Assembly (NCBI GenBank): GCA_033809415.1
Contig: JAPXLT010000113.1
Location: forward strand, 1 to 13,615
Origin: JAQVUB01 sp033809415
GTDB taxonomy: Bacteria; Verrucomicrobiota; Lentisphaeria; Oligosphaerales; Oligosphaeraceae
Length of the DNA: 13,615 nt
Direction: 5' to 3'
The notes under the pieces were generated by a model. It saw only the letters and a program-made list of their open reading frames with translations, did not search any database and was not told where the DNA came from. The translations under genes and the position numbers were made by a program. Shown one piece after another: positions 1 through 6,819 of the stretch (the stretch's first letter is position 1; every line of letters begins with the position of its first letter).

Positions 1-167
1 ATGGAATCCCTGGCTGTTTTATTATTCTCCAGCAGGAGAACTCTCTCGGCAACGCCATAGGAGCCATCGACCGGATCCAGGATTCCTGAATTGAGGAACC
101 AGTTACGATTAGCCAACAAGGCCAGATTGAATTGAGAGGCTTCTGTATTCAATTTTTCACCTGCCAT
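1..167 (-). CDS. Partial hypothetical protein (N-terminal 55 codons, continues beyond window)
   Basis: An open frame starts at an ATG (167-165) and runs without a stop to the window edge. It reads MAGEKLNTEASQFNLALLAN and continues with WFLNSGILDPVDGSYGVAER. It overlaps the last 19 nt of the sialidase-family gene, which suggests translational coupling and membership of the same operon. No strong Shine-Dalgarno is visible, which fits coupled translation. There is no signal peptide in the visible part. The stretch with NSGILDP and YGVAERVLLLE looks like the start of a helical-barrel carbohydrate-active enzyme, but this is only an impression and I do not recognise the family. The composition is protein-like rather than random, and the overlap geometry is typical of operons, so the gene itself is probably real. 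Confidence 0.6.
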   Translation of the reverse strand, partial: MAGEKLNTEASQFNLALLANRNWFLNSGILDPVDGSYGVAERVLLLENNKTARDS

Positions 168-1273
168 TTGGTTGTTTTCAGAGCCGGTTTTTCACCAGGG
201 ATATCGATTTCATAATATGCGGTCAACAGCGTTCCATCGTCCAGTTCGACGGTTGAAGGATAGCCATGATCTGCATTCGGGGCAAAGGAAATTTGCATTG
301 GCTGGCTCCAGGAACGGCAATCGTCTTCACTCAAAATGGCATATTGGCCGTTAGGAGGAACCCGCCGGCTGAAAACGTTTAGGATACGCCCGTCTCGCAA
401 GCGGAGAAGATGCGGCGGATATCCCGCCACTCCACTGGAGCGGGGCATGCTCCAAGTACGCCCCCCATCTTCGCTTTCCGTGACGCCCATGATTGTCTCC
501 CGCAGAAAAGCGACCAGGCGTCCGTCAGAACATTCCACGGCGTACGGTTCACAGCCATAACGATATGCCTCATTTTGTGGTACACTGCCGATGGTCTGCC
601 ACGAGATTCCGTCGTCCACGGATTCCATCACTTCCACCCTGCCGATATGCTTGCGGTGCAGCTCCTGTCTTTTCTCCAGTGGCAAGCTTGGGTCTCCATA
701 AAAATTTCTTCCGATGTAGAGCAGCCGTCCATCGGAAAGCTGGATGGGGCCGTGCGGTGTCGACACGGGAACCGCGATTGGCTCTTCCCAGGTATGCCCA
801 TTATCGGTGGAACGCCGGATAAAACTGTGCAGCCATTGTTCGCGTTCTGCGTGGGTAATGCTGCGGATATGCGTTTCCCAACCGTCCATGACCCGTTTTT
901 TTTCTACAGGGTCTTCGAAAACGAAACGCATAATATCGGGGTCTTCGAAAGCAAGGCTGGTAAACCAGGTCAGGATCAATGTACCCTTTTTTGTTACAAG
1001 AAGTCCCGTATCTCGATCATCCAGCGGGGTATTATTAACCAGTTCGGGGTCCTGCCAGGAATTCCCGCCGTCGAAACTGCGTGTCAGAAAGGATTTTCCC
1101 CATGGGCATGCATGATATTCCCGATCGCCGGAAAAGACGATCATCAATTCTTTCGGTCCGGCTTTTGCTATAGTCGGCCAGCCGATATATTCGCCGGGGG
1201 ATTTATAGACAGTCCGTGTTTCGATGATATCGGCTGATATTTGGAAACCATTTTTTTCTGTTGAAGTTGTCAT
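149..1273 (-). CDS. Sialidase-family (BNR/Asp-box) protein
   Basis: This 374-residue protein belongs to the six-bladed beta-propeller sialidase superfamily (BNR_2 type). Four canonical Asp boxes (S-x-D-x-G-x-x-W) are visible: SFDGGNSW (66-73), STDNGHTW (155-162), SVDDGISW (218-225) and SEDGGRTW (267-274). A fifth, SEDDCRSW (315-322), has Cys for Gly. The C-terminal motif with HGYPSTVELDDGTLL is also typical. Family members hydrolyse sialosides or act on other acidic sugars, and the substrate cannot be read from sequence. The start at 1273 (MTTSTEKNG) is chosen because an AAAGGGA Shine-Dalgarno lies about 7 nt upstream. The frame stays open upstream to 1570 but would then overlap the preceding gene by about 260 nt. 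No signal peptide is present, so a cytoplasmic location is inferred. It is fourth in the pseudopilin-glycosidase operon, 34 nt after the previous gene. Confidence 0.85.
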   Translation of the reverse strand: MTTSTEKNGFQISADIIETRTVYKSPGEYIGWPTIAKAGPKELMIVFSGDREYHACPWGKSFLTRSFDGGNSWQDPELVNNTPLDDRDTGLLVTKKGTLILTWFTSLAFEDPDIMRFVFEDPVEKKRVMDGWETHIRSITHAEREQWLHSFIRRSTDNGHTWEEPIAVPVSTPHGPIQLSDGRLLYIGRNFYGDPSLPLEKRQELHRKHIGRVEVMESVDDGISWQTIGSVPQNEAYRYGCEPYAVECSDGRLVAFLRETIMGVTESEDGGRTWSMPRSSGVAGYPPHLLRLRDGRILNVFSRRVPPNGQYAILSEDDCRSWSQPMQISFAPNADHGYPSTVELDDGTLLTAYYEIDIPGEKPALKTTKWQVKN

Positions 1274-1307
1274 TGAAAGATCCCTTTTTGCCAGGGTGCC
1301 AAAAGTG

Positions 1308-3019
1308 TCATATATGATATGTCCATTCCATTTTCGCGCCTGGTTCGGCGTCTCCGCGCAAGAATGGGAAGCATTGCGGGTTGCCGTTAAGCATAGCGCT
1401 TTCGTAGAGTTCGACCTCATCCAAGCCGGACTTGCGCAGCTCCTCCAGGTCTGCAGCAAGGTCGTACCCTGCAGGACGACCGAACATTTCCCGGAAGATG
1501 CCGATGGTAATTTTTCTGCCGCCGGTGATTTCCGGCGTGAAATAATCTGAATAATCAACACCGTTTTCAAAATTCTTGCCGATCATGATGACGCCGTCAA
1601 TCGAGCCATCCGCGAAAAATTTCTCATAGAGCCAGGGCATTGGGCCGAATGACGTATTGTATGCGGGATGTCCTTTGTATTTCAGCGGCATCGGAGCCGA
1701 CATGAACAGCGGACGCCCGCCCGTCAGAGCTTTGCAGCGCTTGAAAAATTCAGCAACGGCTTCGCCGCGTATCTGAAAAACCCTTTCGATATCTTCCTGG
1801 CTGCCAGTATATTTGTATCCGTGACGCTTTTCGAACTTTTCAAGCACCTCGGGGTTGAAGCCATACTGTTCCGGAAAGTTCACAGCGCTATGACTGCGTG
1901 TATTGAACTGGAATCCGTCGAATCCGTAATGAGTAAGTTCTTCAAATCGCGCGACCTTGTGCTCCATGGCCTTTGGGACGTTGAATTCCGCGAATCCGTA
2001 TAGATATGGAGTCAAATCGGCAGGGCCGGCTGCACAGGCAAGATAACAATCTGCGCAATCCCAGGCGGCATTTCCGCGCACACAACGGAAATCTACAGGC
2101 GTGGACTCTATGAATCCCTGGTTAACAGCCCATCCAGACTGGATCGGTGCGCCCTCTGTATCATATAGTTCGCCCTGCCCTTCCGGTTTACGCAGAACCA
2201 TTGTGTAATCCGGGGCTTTTTCATGATCGGTGCAGAGGAGTTTCAAGTATGGTGAATGGATATCCAAAGCAGACAGCACAATTCTGTTGCGACCATCTTC
2301 AGTCTGATCGGCCAGAAACGAGAATTCCTTGTCATAAAGCCTGAAAGACTGATTGTCATCGCTTATGTAAATCTGCAAATTATCTTTTGTTATCTTGGGT
2401 GCCTGAAGGATACCAGTCCATTCCGGATGGTTGATAAAGACAAGTCTGCCGATGCCTTTTTCGCGTACCTGCCGATGAGCAGATACTGTTTTTTCAGGCG
2501 AAGGGATCCGGAATGGGTCACGTGCCGCGAGAGCATCCATGTTATCAAGGTAGAACGGATCAATTCCACACCAGCCGCCGGTGCGCTTGTATATTTCCAT
2601 CCATTCCGGGGGGATCTTCGAGATATTCCAGCAAATCCCGGCATCATCGTAGAGGCTTTCCCAGGCCCAAGCCTCCATACCGTATTTGTGTGCAATGCGG
2701 ATCGTCTCCTCACAACAATCGTAGCGCTTGATACTTTCCGCAAGGCGCCGGGCATAATGCGGCGTACCCCAGCAGCTTGTCGACCTGTCGCTGCCAAAAA
2801 CCGGGACGACCTTTGACGGATGATTGCTGTAACCCTGTCTCTTATACACATCTCCGAGCCCACNNNNNNNNNNCAATTTACCCGCAGATAAACCTTGCCG
2901 ATGCCGTTTTCCGCAAGAGTTTTCAGATCTTCCTCATATTTTTCGAGCGGATAATACTCCTCCGGACCGGGGTAGACAGCAGCATTGTCGTTGTAATCAA
3001 TTGTTGTGGCGAGCAGCAT
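1308..3019 (-). CDS. TIM-barrel glycosidase-like protein, interrupted by assembly gap
   Basis: One gene is split by the scaffold gap at 2835-2873. The N-terminal piece (48 codons, MLLATTIDYNDN to GKVYLRVN) lies in one frame, and the 508-codon remainder (from GYSNHPSKVV to MEWTYHI) in another. The frame change is expected from an arbitrary 10-N spacer. The start ATG at 3019 has a GGGGG Shine-Dalgarno 7 nt upstream; an in-frame TTG at 3034 is an alternative. Alternating strand/helix segments such as KVYLRVN, YGMEAWAWES, HYGFDGFQFN and SIDGVIMIGK suggest a (beta/alpha)8 barrel of the broad 'glycosyl-hydrolase-like' type common in Lentisphaerota, but I cannot assign a CAZy family. No signal peptide is seen. 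It lies 17 nt after the secreted glycosidase-like gene, so co-transcription is likely. Total length is at least 556 residues, and the true length depends on the missing bases. Confidence 0.7.
2835..2873. other. Residual Nextera adaptor plus 10-N scaffold gap (assembly artefact)
   Basis: Positions 2835-2863 begin with CTGTCTCTTATACACATCT, the Tn5 mosaic-end sequence of Illumina Nextera libraries, and continue with CCGAGCCCAC of the standard read-through adaptor. Ten Ns follow at 2864-2873. Translated, the join gives the peptides GLGDVYKRQ and VGSEMCIRD, which are well-known contaminants of protein databases. The sequence is not biological and it breaks the glycosidase-like gene. The number of missing bases is unknown, because 10 Ns is a conventional placeholder. 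Confidence 0.97.
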
Positions 3020-3036
3020 GTCACGTACCCCCAATA

Positions 3037-4626
3037 TTACATTTCAAACAGTTCCGGTTCCTTGAACTCTGCACATTCACCGGGTTTCAGATGGTTGGTC
3101 CCCAACTGGAAAGACAGCTTTCCGGCATTCTCCGGCGCTTCAATAAAGATGGACAGCGTGTGCCATTGGCCGTTGGTGTCAATGTCGCAAGGAACGGACT
3201 GCTTTTCAGCCATCCATTCGTTGTCTTTGTCGCGAAAAGCAACATGCAAATGCATTGTGCCGGACAACGGCGTGCGCGGACGTGCCTTGACGCGGAGCAG
3301 ATAGCCCTTGCCGGGAGTGACATCGACGCTCTGGTGAACACAGGCACTTTTTTCGGAGCCTTCCAGCCAAATTATCCCGTCTTTCCATCCGCCTTGGCCA
3401 TCACCCTTGGCAGCTGTCCAATGAAGCCAATTGCCGGGTTCTTCGTCCAATGACGGAATTTGCAGCAGATTGACAGCACCGTCCGGAGTATAATCATTGG
3501 GATTATGAACACTGTTAATGACATTGTTGATGCCGGGGCAGATTTCTTCCCAGGTCTTCGTTGCCCGCGGATGAGAGGACTTGCTCCACCAGCTGCCTGC
3601 TTCGCTGTAAATCCAGACATATTCATCAGCAACACTCAGGGCCCAAGTCAACTGACGGCGGACAAATTCCAGCTTCGGAAGTTCGTCGATTTCAGGATGC
3701 AGGAAAAGACGGGTGACAGGATTTTCCATGTTGAAATATGAATCCGGGTAAAGCGGAGGGGCAAGCTGTGTCTGGCAGCGGTATTTACGAATGTTCTTTT
3801 CGGCGACACGAGTCATGAAAGTGCGATCCAAATCCTGGCGGAGACGTTCGAAATCTTTCATGGATTTTGCAGCATAACCGAAGTATTCATGACCTTCAAT
3901 GATGATTGCTTCAGGGGGCATTACATCGTAAATTCCGTTATAGAAAGAATGACTCAGTATCTGCGCCCAGGCATCTCCTTTCAGATAGGTACCGAAAGAG
4001 AAGAGGAACATGCACAGCAGCTTGATGTCAGGATAATTTTTGAAGATTGCATTTCCCACCTGCTGGCCGCGTTGGCGGGCAATGCGAACAGCATCCCTGT
4101 GAGAGTGCCCTTTGTAATTGCACCAGAATGGCTTGTGGTATTCTTCAATGTCCAGCACCAGTCCTTTCAGGCCGGTTTCCTTTGCGATGCGGCTGGCAAT
4201 GTCAAAATGGTTCGTGATAATATCCCAGCATGGATCGGAGAACCAGTCCACATCAGCTTCGTATGTGGCGGTGAAAAGAAAATTATCCGTGAATTTTTTG
4301 AACTTGATAGCTTTCAAAGTATCAATTTGCCCGGTGAAATCTTCATAAGCCCAGGGAACTTGAGACCAAATCGTATGAATCCAGATGGACTTGGTTTCAC
4401 CGTCAATGGTTTGCTTCCCTTCCATTCGGATGCTAACACCATCGATAGGTGCTTCCTGTTCCATGCGCTCGATGTTATCTTTCAGATAGTCAACCGAAGG
4501 ATTGGACCAGCTCATGTCAATCAGCTTCTTTGCCTTAGGCTTCCAGAGGCCTTCCACCGGCGCCCCCCCTAAAACAGACAGTGTGGCAAGCATCAATAAC
4601 GCTCCTGTAAAAATCTTTTTGAACAT
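3037..4626 (-). CDS. Secreted glycosidase-like protein with C-terminal beta-sandwich domain
   Basis: A 529-residue protein with a clear signal peptide: MFKKIF, a hydrophobic core to about residue 20, then GGA and predicted cleavage near residue 22. Residues about 30-345 look like a TIM barrel, with acidic residues at strand ends: GLVLDIEEY (155-163), IIIEGHEYF (241-249) and YVWIYSEAGSWW (336-347). These are candidate catalytic or sugar-binding positions, but the enzyme family was not recognised. Residues about 385-529 form a beta-rich module (SACVHQSVDVTPGKGYLLRV, FRDKDNEW, WHTLSIFIEAP) resembling a CBM4/9/16-type jelly roll, inferred to bind glycan. The start at 4626 has an AAGGGA Shine-Dalgarno about 8 nt upstream. 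The frame is open to 4764, but that extension would overlap the pseudopilin gene and lose the signal peptide. The gene follows the pseudopilin by 16 nt and precedes the next glycosidase-like gene by 17 nt. Confidence 0.75.
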   Translation of the reverse strand: MFKKIFTGALLMLATLSVLGGAPVEGLWKPKAKKLIDMSWSNPSVDYLKDNIERMEQEAPIDGVSIRMEGKQTIDGETKSIWIHTIWSQVPWAYEDFTGQIDTLKAIKFKKFTDNFLFTATYEADVDWFSDPCWDIITNHFDIASRIAKETGLKGLVLDIEEYHKPFWCNYKGHSHRDAVRIARQRGQQVGNAIFKNYPDIKLLCMFLFSFGTYLKGDAWAQILSHSFYNGIYDVMPPEAIIIEGHEYFGYAAKSMKDFERLRQDLDRTFMTRVAEKNIRKYRCQTQLAPPLYPDSYFNMENPVTRLFLHPEIDELPKLEFVRRQLTWALSVADEYVWIYSEAGSWWSKSSHPRATKTWEEICPGINNVINSVHNPNDYTPDGAVNLLQIPSLDEEPGNWLHWTAAKGDGQGGWKDGIIWLEGSEKSACVHQSVDVTPGKGYLLRVKARPRTPLSGTMHLHVAFRDKDNEWMAEKQSVPCDIDTNGQWHTLSIFIEAPENAGKLSFQLGTNHLKPGECAEFKEPELFEM

Positions 4627-4642
4627 AACACTTTCCCTTAAA

Positions 4643-5389
4643 TTATTTTGCTGGAATTTCCCTAGTGGTGCCGACACTGCCAATGTAGCAGTAGTTTTTC
4701 CCGAAGCTGGGACGCCCGATGGACATTGAATTAAGAGCCTCTGCATAGCCGATAGCCGATGCATGGCCGTCTACGAAAGACATGTTGCACTTGTCGTTGG
4801 AATGGGTAAAACGGTAGGCGCACCAAGCCGTGTTTGCACGGATTGTATTACAGGAGTAATTCGTAGAAGCCCCCGCGCTTAATCCAACAGAATCTGCTAT
4901 GACATCCTGCAGGGCAGGTATCGGAGTTTTTTTCGTGTTGATGAACTCGCAATAGGCGGTACCATAATATGCAGAGGCGAAAAGGCCATCATCGGGATAT
5001 TCGTTCATTCCGTAGGTGATATGGACAAAGATTTTCCCAGCGGTGTCCGTGTCCGTAGAATTGAATTTCTTATTTCCAGTGTATTTGCCCGGCTTCACCT
5101 CGGGACAGTAGAAGGAATTCAAATCTTTTTGGTACCCGTGGTAGAACAACGTATAACCCCAAGGATAGTTGTAGTTTCCAAACCTCTGATAAAGCACCAT
5201 GAAACCGTTGTTGTCATCCGCATAGACTATCTGCGCAAGACCAAGCTGCTTAACATTGTTGAGGCAGTAAGTGCTACGAGCCTTCGCGCGCGCCTGGCTC
5301 AAGGCCGGCAAAAGCATGGATGCAAGAATGGCTATAATCGCAATCACGACTAACAGCTCGATCAAAGTGAATAAACAACGTTTTTTCAT
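4643..5389 (-). CDS. Type II secretion/type IV pilin-like protein (pseudopilin, H-x-DG type)
   Basis: This 248-residue protein opens with a prepilin-type segment: MKKR, then FTLIELLVVIAIIAILASML, a hydrophobic helix with the conserved Glu five residues after the Phe. The usual Gly before Phe is replaced by CL, as often seen in Lentisphaerota. The helix is followed by LPALSQARAKARSTYCLNNVKQLG, the standard alpha-1 continuation of this family. The C-terminus carries H-x10-DG (HSNDKCNMSFVDGH), one residue longer than the named H-x9-DG domain. The start at ATG 5389 is preferred over an in-frame GTG at 5398, because the GTG lies inside the AGAGGTGATT Shine-Dalgarno. It is the first structural gene of the glycan locus. 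Its role is unknown: these proteins may form a surface or secretion scaffold for polysaccharide degradation, which is inference. It is insulated from the regulator by 192 nt. Confidence 0.9.
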   Translation of the reverse strand: MKKRCLFTLIELLVVIAIIAILASMLLPALSQARAKARSTYCLNNVKQLGLAQIVYADDNNGFMVLYQRFGNYNYPWGYTLFYHGYQKDLNSFYCPEVKPGKYTGNKKFNSTDTDTAGKIFVHITYGMNEYPDDGLFASAYYGTAYCEFINTKKTPIPALQDVIADSVGLSAGASTNYSCNTIRANTAWCAYRFTHSNDKCNMSFVDGHASAIGYAEALNSMSIGRPSFGKNYCYIGSVGTTREIPAK

Positions 5390-5422
5390 CTTAATCACCT
5401 CTCTTTTTCTCTTTTTCTTGTT

Positions 5423-5482
5423 TTAGTGTCTGTCGATAATACTTTGCTGAACAATCCTTTCCTTTGCCCTGACTTGCACCAT
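5423..5482 (-). CDS. Possible 19-codon leader ORF with perfect Shine-Dalgarno
   Basis: ATG at 5482 opens MVQVRAKERIVQQSIIDRH and closes with TAA at 5425-5423. It is preceded by AAGGAGGTGATC (minus strand, 5499-5488), a full complement of the 16S rRNA 3' end. GGAGG lies 10 nt before the ATG, slightly longer than ideal. The ORF ends 33 nt before the pseudopilin ATG, and the intervening sequence is almost pure purine. It could be a leader peptide, a small protein, or a ribosome-loading site upstream of the pseudopilin. No homologue is recognised, and the short length means chance cannot be excluded. Confidence 0.4.
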   Translation of the reverse strand: MVQVRAKERIVQQSIIDRH

Positions 5483-5487
5483 TGTCA

Positions 5488-5499
5488 GATCACCTCCTT
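5488..5499 (-). promoter_or_regulatory. Perfect anti-16S Shine-Dalgarno sequence in the pseudopilin leader
   Basis: AAGGAGGTGATC on the minus strand matches the complete 12-nt complement of the conserved 16S rRNA 3' tail. It is far stronger than the ribosome-binding sites of the neighbouring genes, which are mostly 5-6 nt matches. It lies about 99 nt upstream of the pseudopilin start, so it does not serve that gene directly. It serves the 19-codon ORF or acts as a standby ribosome-binding site. Confidence 0.6.
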
Positions 5500-5581
5500 C
5501 GTCGTGTGTAATCATCAGGACAAACGGCTTTCGCCTGAATGCAACATTTCGATTTATTCCGATTCTCTGACCAGTTAACGG

Positions 5582-6625
5582 TTAAAACAGATAGAACAAT
5601 TCGTCGCTGCTGTCATCCGGAATTACCGGCGGCAGCATCTCCGATTCGATTTTTTTCCCTTCAAGCAAATGATCCAACAGCTTGTTGGCCGCAACCTGAT
5701 AAATATCGCCGGTTTTGATAAGCCGGAATTGCCGCCCCTGCCGGTATTGATGCAATCCATCCGGAGTAGTCAGAAACGCGATGGCAGGAGGCAGAAGCGG
5801 CTTGTTTTGCCGCCAGAACCAGGAGATGAAGTTACAGAGCAGCTGCGTTTCCATCAATATCGCTTCCACATCCCTGTGCTTCCCCAGAAATTCCTCCATT
5901 TCCCCGGTAGAATCAAGTAGAGACTCGGTTTCAAAGATCAGCGGGGAAAGCCCCGCCTGCTTCATCGCCTTGCGATAACCCTTTTCATACAAAAGGGAAG
6001 AGTAGTAAGACCGGGAAACACCCAGCAGCATGATTTTCTTTCTGCCCTCGTTGATTAAATGGACTGTCTGACAAAAAGCGGCCGATTCCTTGTCATATCC
6101 CACAACCGGTACTTCTTTCGTCAGCTCATTGTTCCCTAATACAATGATTGGCACCCCGGCTATTTCCAGATGTTCGAGAAATGAATCGGTTAACCAGCCA
6201 GAGACAAAAATCCCGATTGTCCGTTCGGCAGCCTCCAGAATATCCAGCCCGAATTCATAGACCGTTTTGGTGCGAAGACCAATTCCCCGACCCTCCAAGT
6301 AGAGACGAAGTGGTTCCAACGGCGGACTGTAGGGAATGGGTTCACCACGTTTGGCAACTGATATGACCAGTACTTCCGCATCAAAACGCACATCTTTCAA
6401 GTGCTTGCGTAAAAATGTCCCAGTACGCCGGTCACGCGAAATAATTCCTTCATTCTCCAAGACTGACAATGCATGACGCAAGGTGATCATGCTGAAAGGG
6501 AGCAGTTGCGACAACTCACGTTCCGTCGGAAGTCTGTCACCGCATTCCAGCCCCTGTTCACCAATCAGACGCATCACCGCTAATTTAGCCTGATTGTATT
6601 TCAAAAGCTTGAACTTGTTCGACAT
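5582..6625 (-). CDS. GntR-type transcriptional regulator with LacI/GalR-like sensor domain
   Basis: A 347-residue regulator. Residues about 8-75 form a GntR winged helix-turn-helix with the family pattern LPTERELS (33-40 region), ITLRHALSVLENEGII and RRTGTFL. Residues about 83-347 resemble the periplasmic-binding-protein fold of LacI/GalR sensors: alternating strands such as EVLVISV, RTIGIFVSG, VPIIVLGNN, VPVVGYDKE and RKKIMLLGV. This combination is known from the arabinose regulator AraR of Bacillus, and such proteins bind a sugar or sugar phosphate as effector. The effector here is unknown but is probably derived from the glycan attacked by the downstream locus. The start at 6625 has GGGGAT about 9 nt upstream, and a good promoter precedes it. 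It is transcribed in the same direction as the pseudopilin operon, 192 nt ahead of it, and may autoregulate. Confidence 0.88.
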   Translation of the reverse strand: MSNKFKLLKYNQAKLAVMRLIGEQGLECGDRLPTERELSQLLPFSMITLRHALSVLENEGIISRDRRTGTFLRKHLKDVRFDAEVLVISVAKRGEPIPYSPPLEPLRLYLEGRGIGLRTKTVYEFGLDILEAAERTIGIFVSGWLTDSFLEHLEIAGVPIIVLGNNELTKEVPVVGYDKESAAFCQTVHLINEGRKKIMLLGVSRSYYSSLLYEKGYRKAMKQAGLSPLIFETESLLDSTGEMEEFLGKHRDVEAILMETQLLCNFISWFWRQNKPLLPPAIAFLTTPDGLHQYRQGRQFRLIKTGDIYQVAANKLLDHLLEGKKIESEMLPPVIPDDSSDELFYLF

Positions 6626-6658
6626 ATAAAATCATCCCCAGCTTTGAATGATATTATA

Positions 6659-6686
6659 AATATAATCAATGAAAAATGCTTGTCAA
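6659..6686 (-). promoter_or_regulatory. Likely sigma-70-type promoter of the GntR-type regulator
   Basis: On the minus strand TTGACA (6686-6681) is followed after 16 nt by TATATT (6664-6659). A second TATAAT lies at 6658-6653. The start codon at 6625 would be about 25-30 nt from the transcription start. The overlapping inverted repeat ATTATA-AA-TATAAT (6653-6666) covers the -10 region and could be an operator, though AT-rich symmetry is also common by chance. Confidence 0.55.
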
Positions 6687-6689
6687 GCG

Positions 6690-6728
6690 TTTTCTAAAAA
6701 ATGAACGAATGAATTTTTCTAAAAAATG
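6690..6728. repeat. Two direct copies of a 14-bp AT-rich word upstream of the regulator promoter
   Basis: TTTTCTAAAAAATG occurs at 6690-6703 and 6715-6728, 25 bp apart (about 2.4 helical turns). Both copies lie just upstream of the -35 element of the regulator promoter. They could be an activator or UP-type element, or regulator binding sites. Only two copies are seen in the window. Confidence 0.5.
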
Positions 6729-6756
6729 GAAATGAGCAAGAGCAAACAGCTCTTCA

Positions 6757-6774
6757 TCCGTGTCCCGTCCGTGT
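6757..6774 (+). repeat. Left copy of an 18-bp inverted repeat flanking the DUF445 gene
   Basis: TCCGTGTCCCGTCCGTGT here is the exact reverse complement of 8141-8158. The two copies bracket the DUF445 gene at a distance of about 1.4 kb. The right copy is part of a tandem 11-bp CACGGAC array, whereas the left one stands alone. Confidence 0.8.
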
Positions 6775-6819
6775 TCCCTTTATTTTCAGTGAGGGTTATA
6801 TTATTGGATACGCCTGATC

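Noticed and set aside
410..1237. Plus-strand ORF of 275 codons
   Set aside because: It is antisense to the sialidase-family gene and has no recognisable domain; the minus-strand frame has clear Asp boxes.
1274..1570. N-terminal extension of the sialidase-family protein
   Set aside because: It lies inside the preceding gene in another frame; the ATG at 1273 has a good Shine-Dalgarno, and the protein sequence becomes family-like only after it.
2390..2834. Continuation of the N-terminal glycosidase fragment in its own frame past the gap
   Set aside because: This frame is a shadow produced by the arbitrary gap length; the real protein continues in the other frame (GYSNHPSK onward).
4627..4764. 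N-terminal extension of the secreted glycosidase-like protein by 46 codons
   Set aside because: It overlaps the pseudopilin gene, lacks a ribosome site and would bury the clear signal peptide that starts at 4626.
6738..6754. Hairpin AAGAGC-AAACA-GCTCTT as a terminator
   Set aside because: The stem is only 6 bp and no T-run follows directly on either strand.
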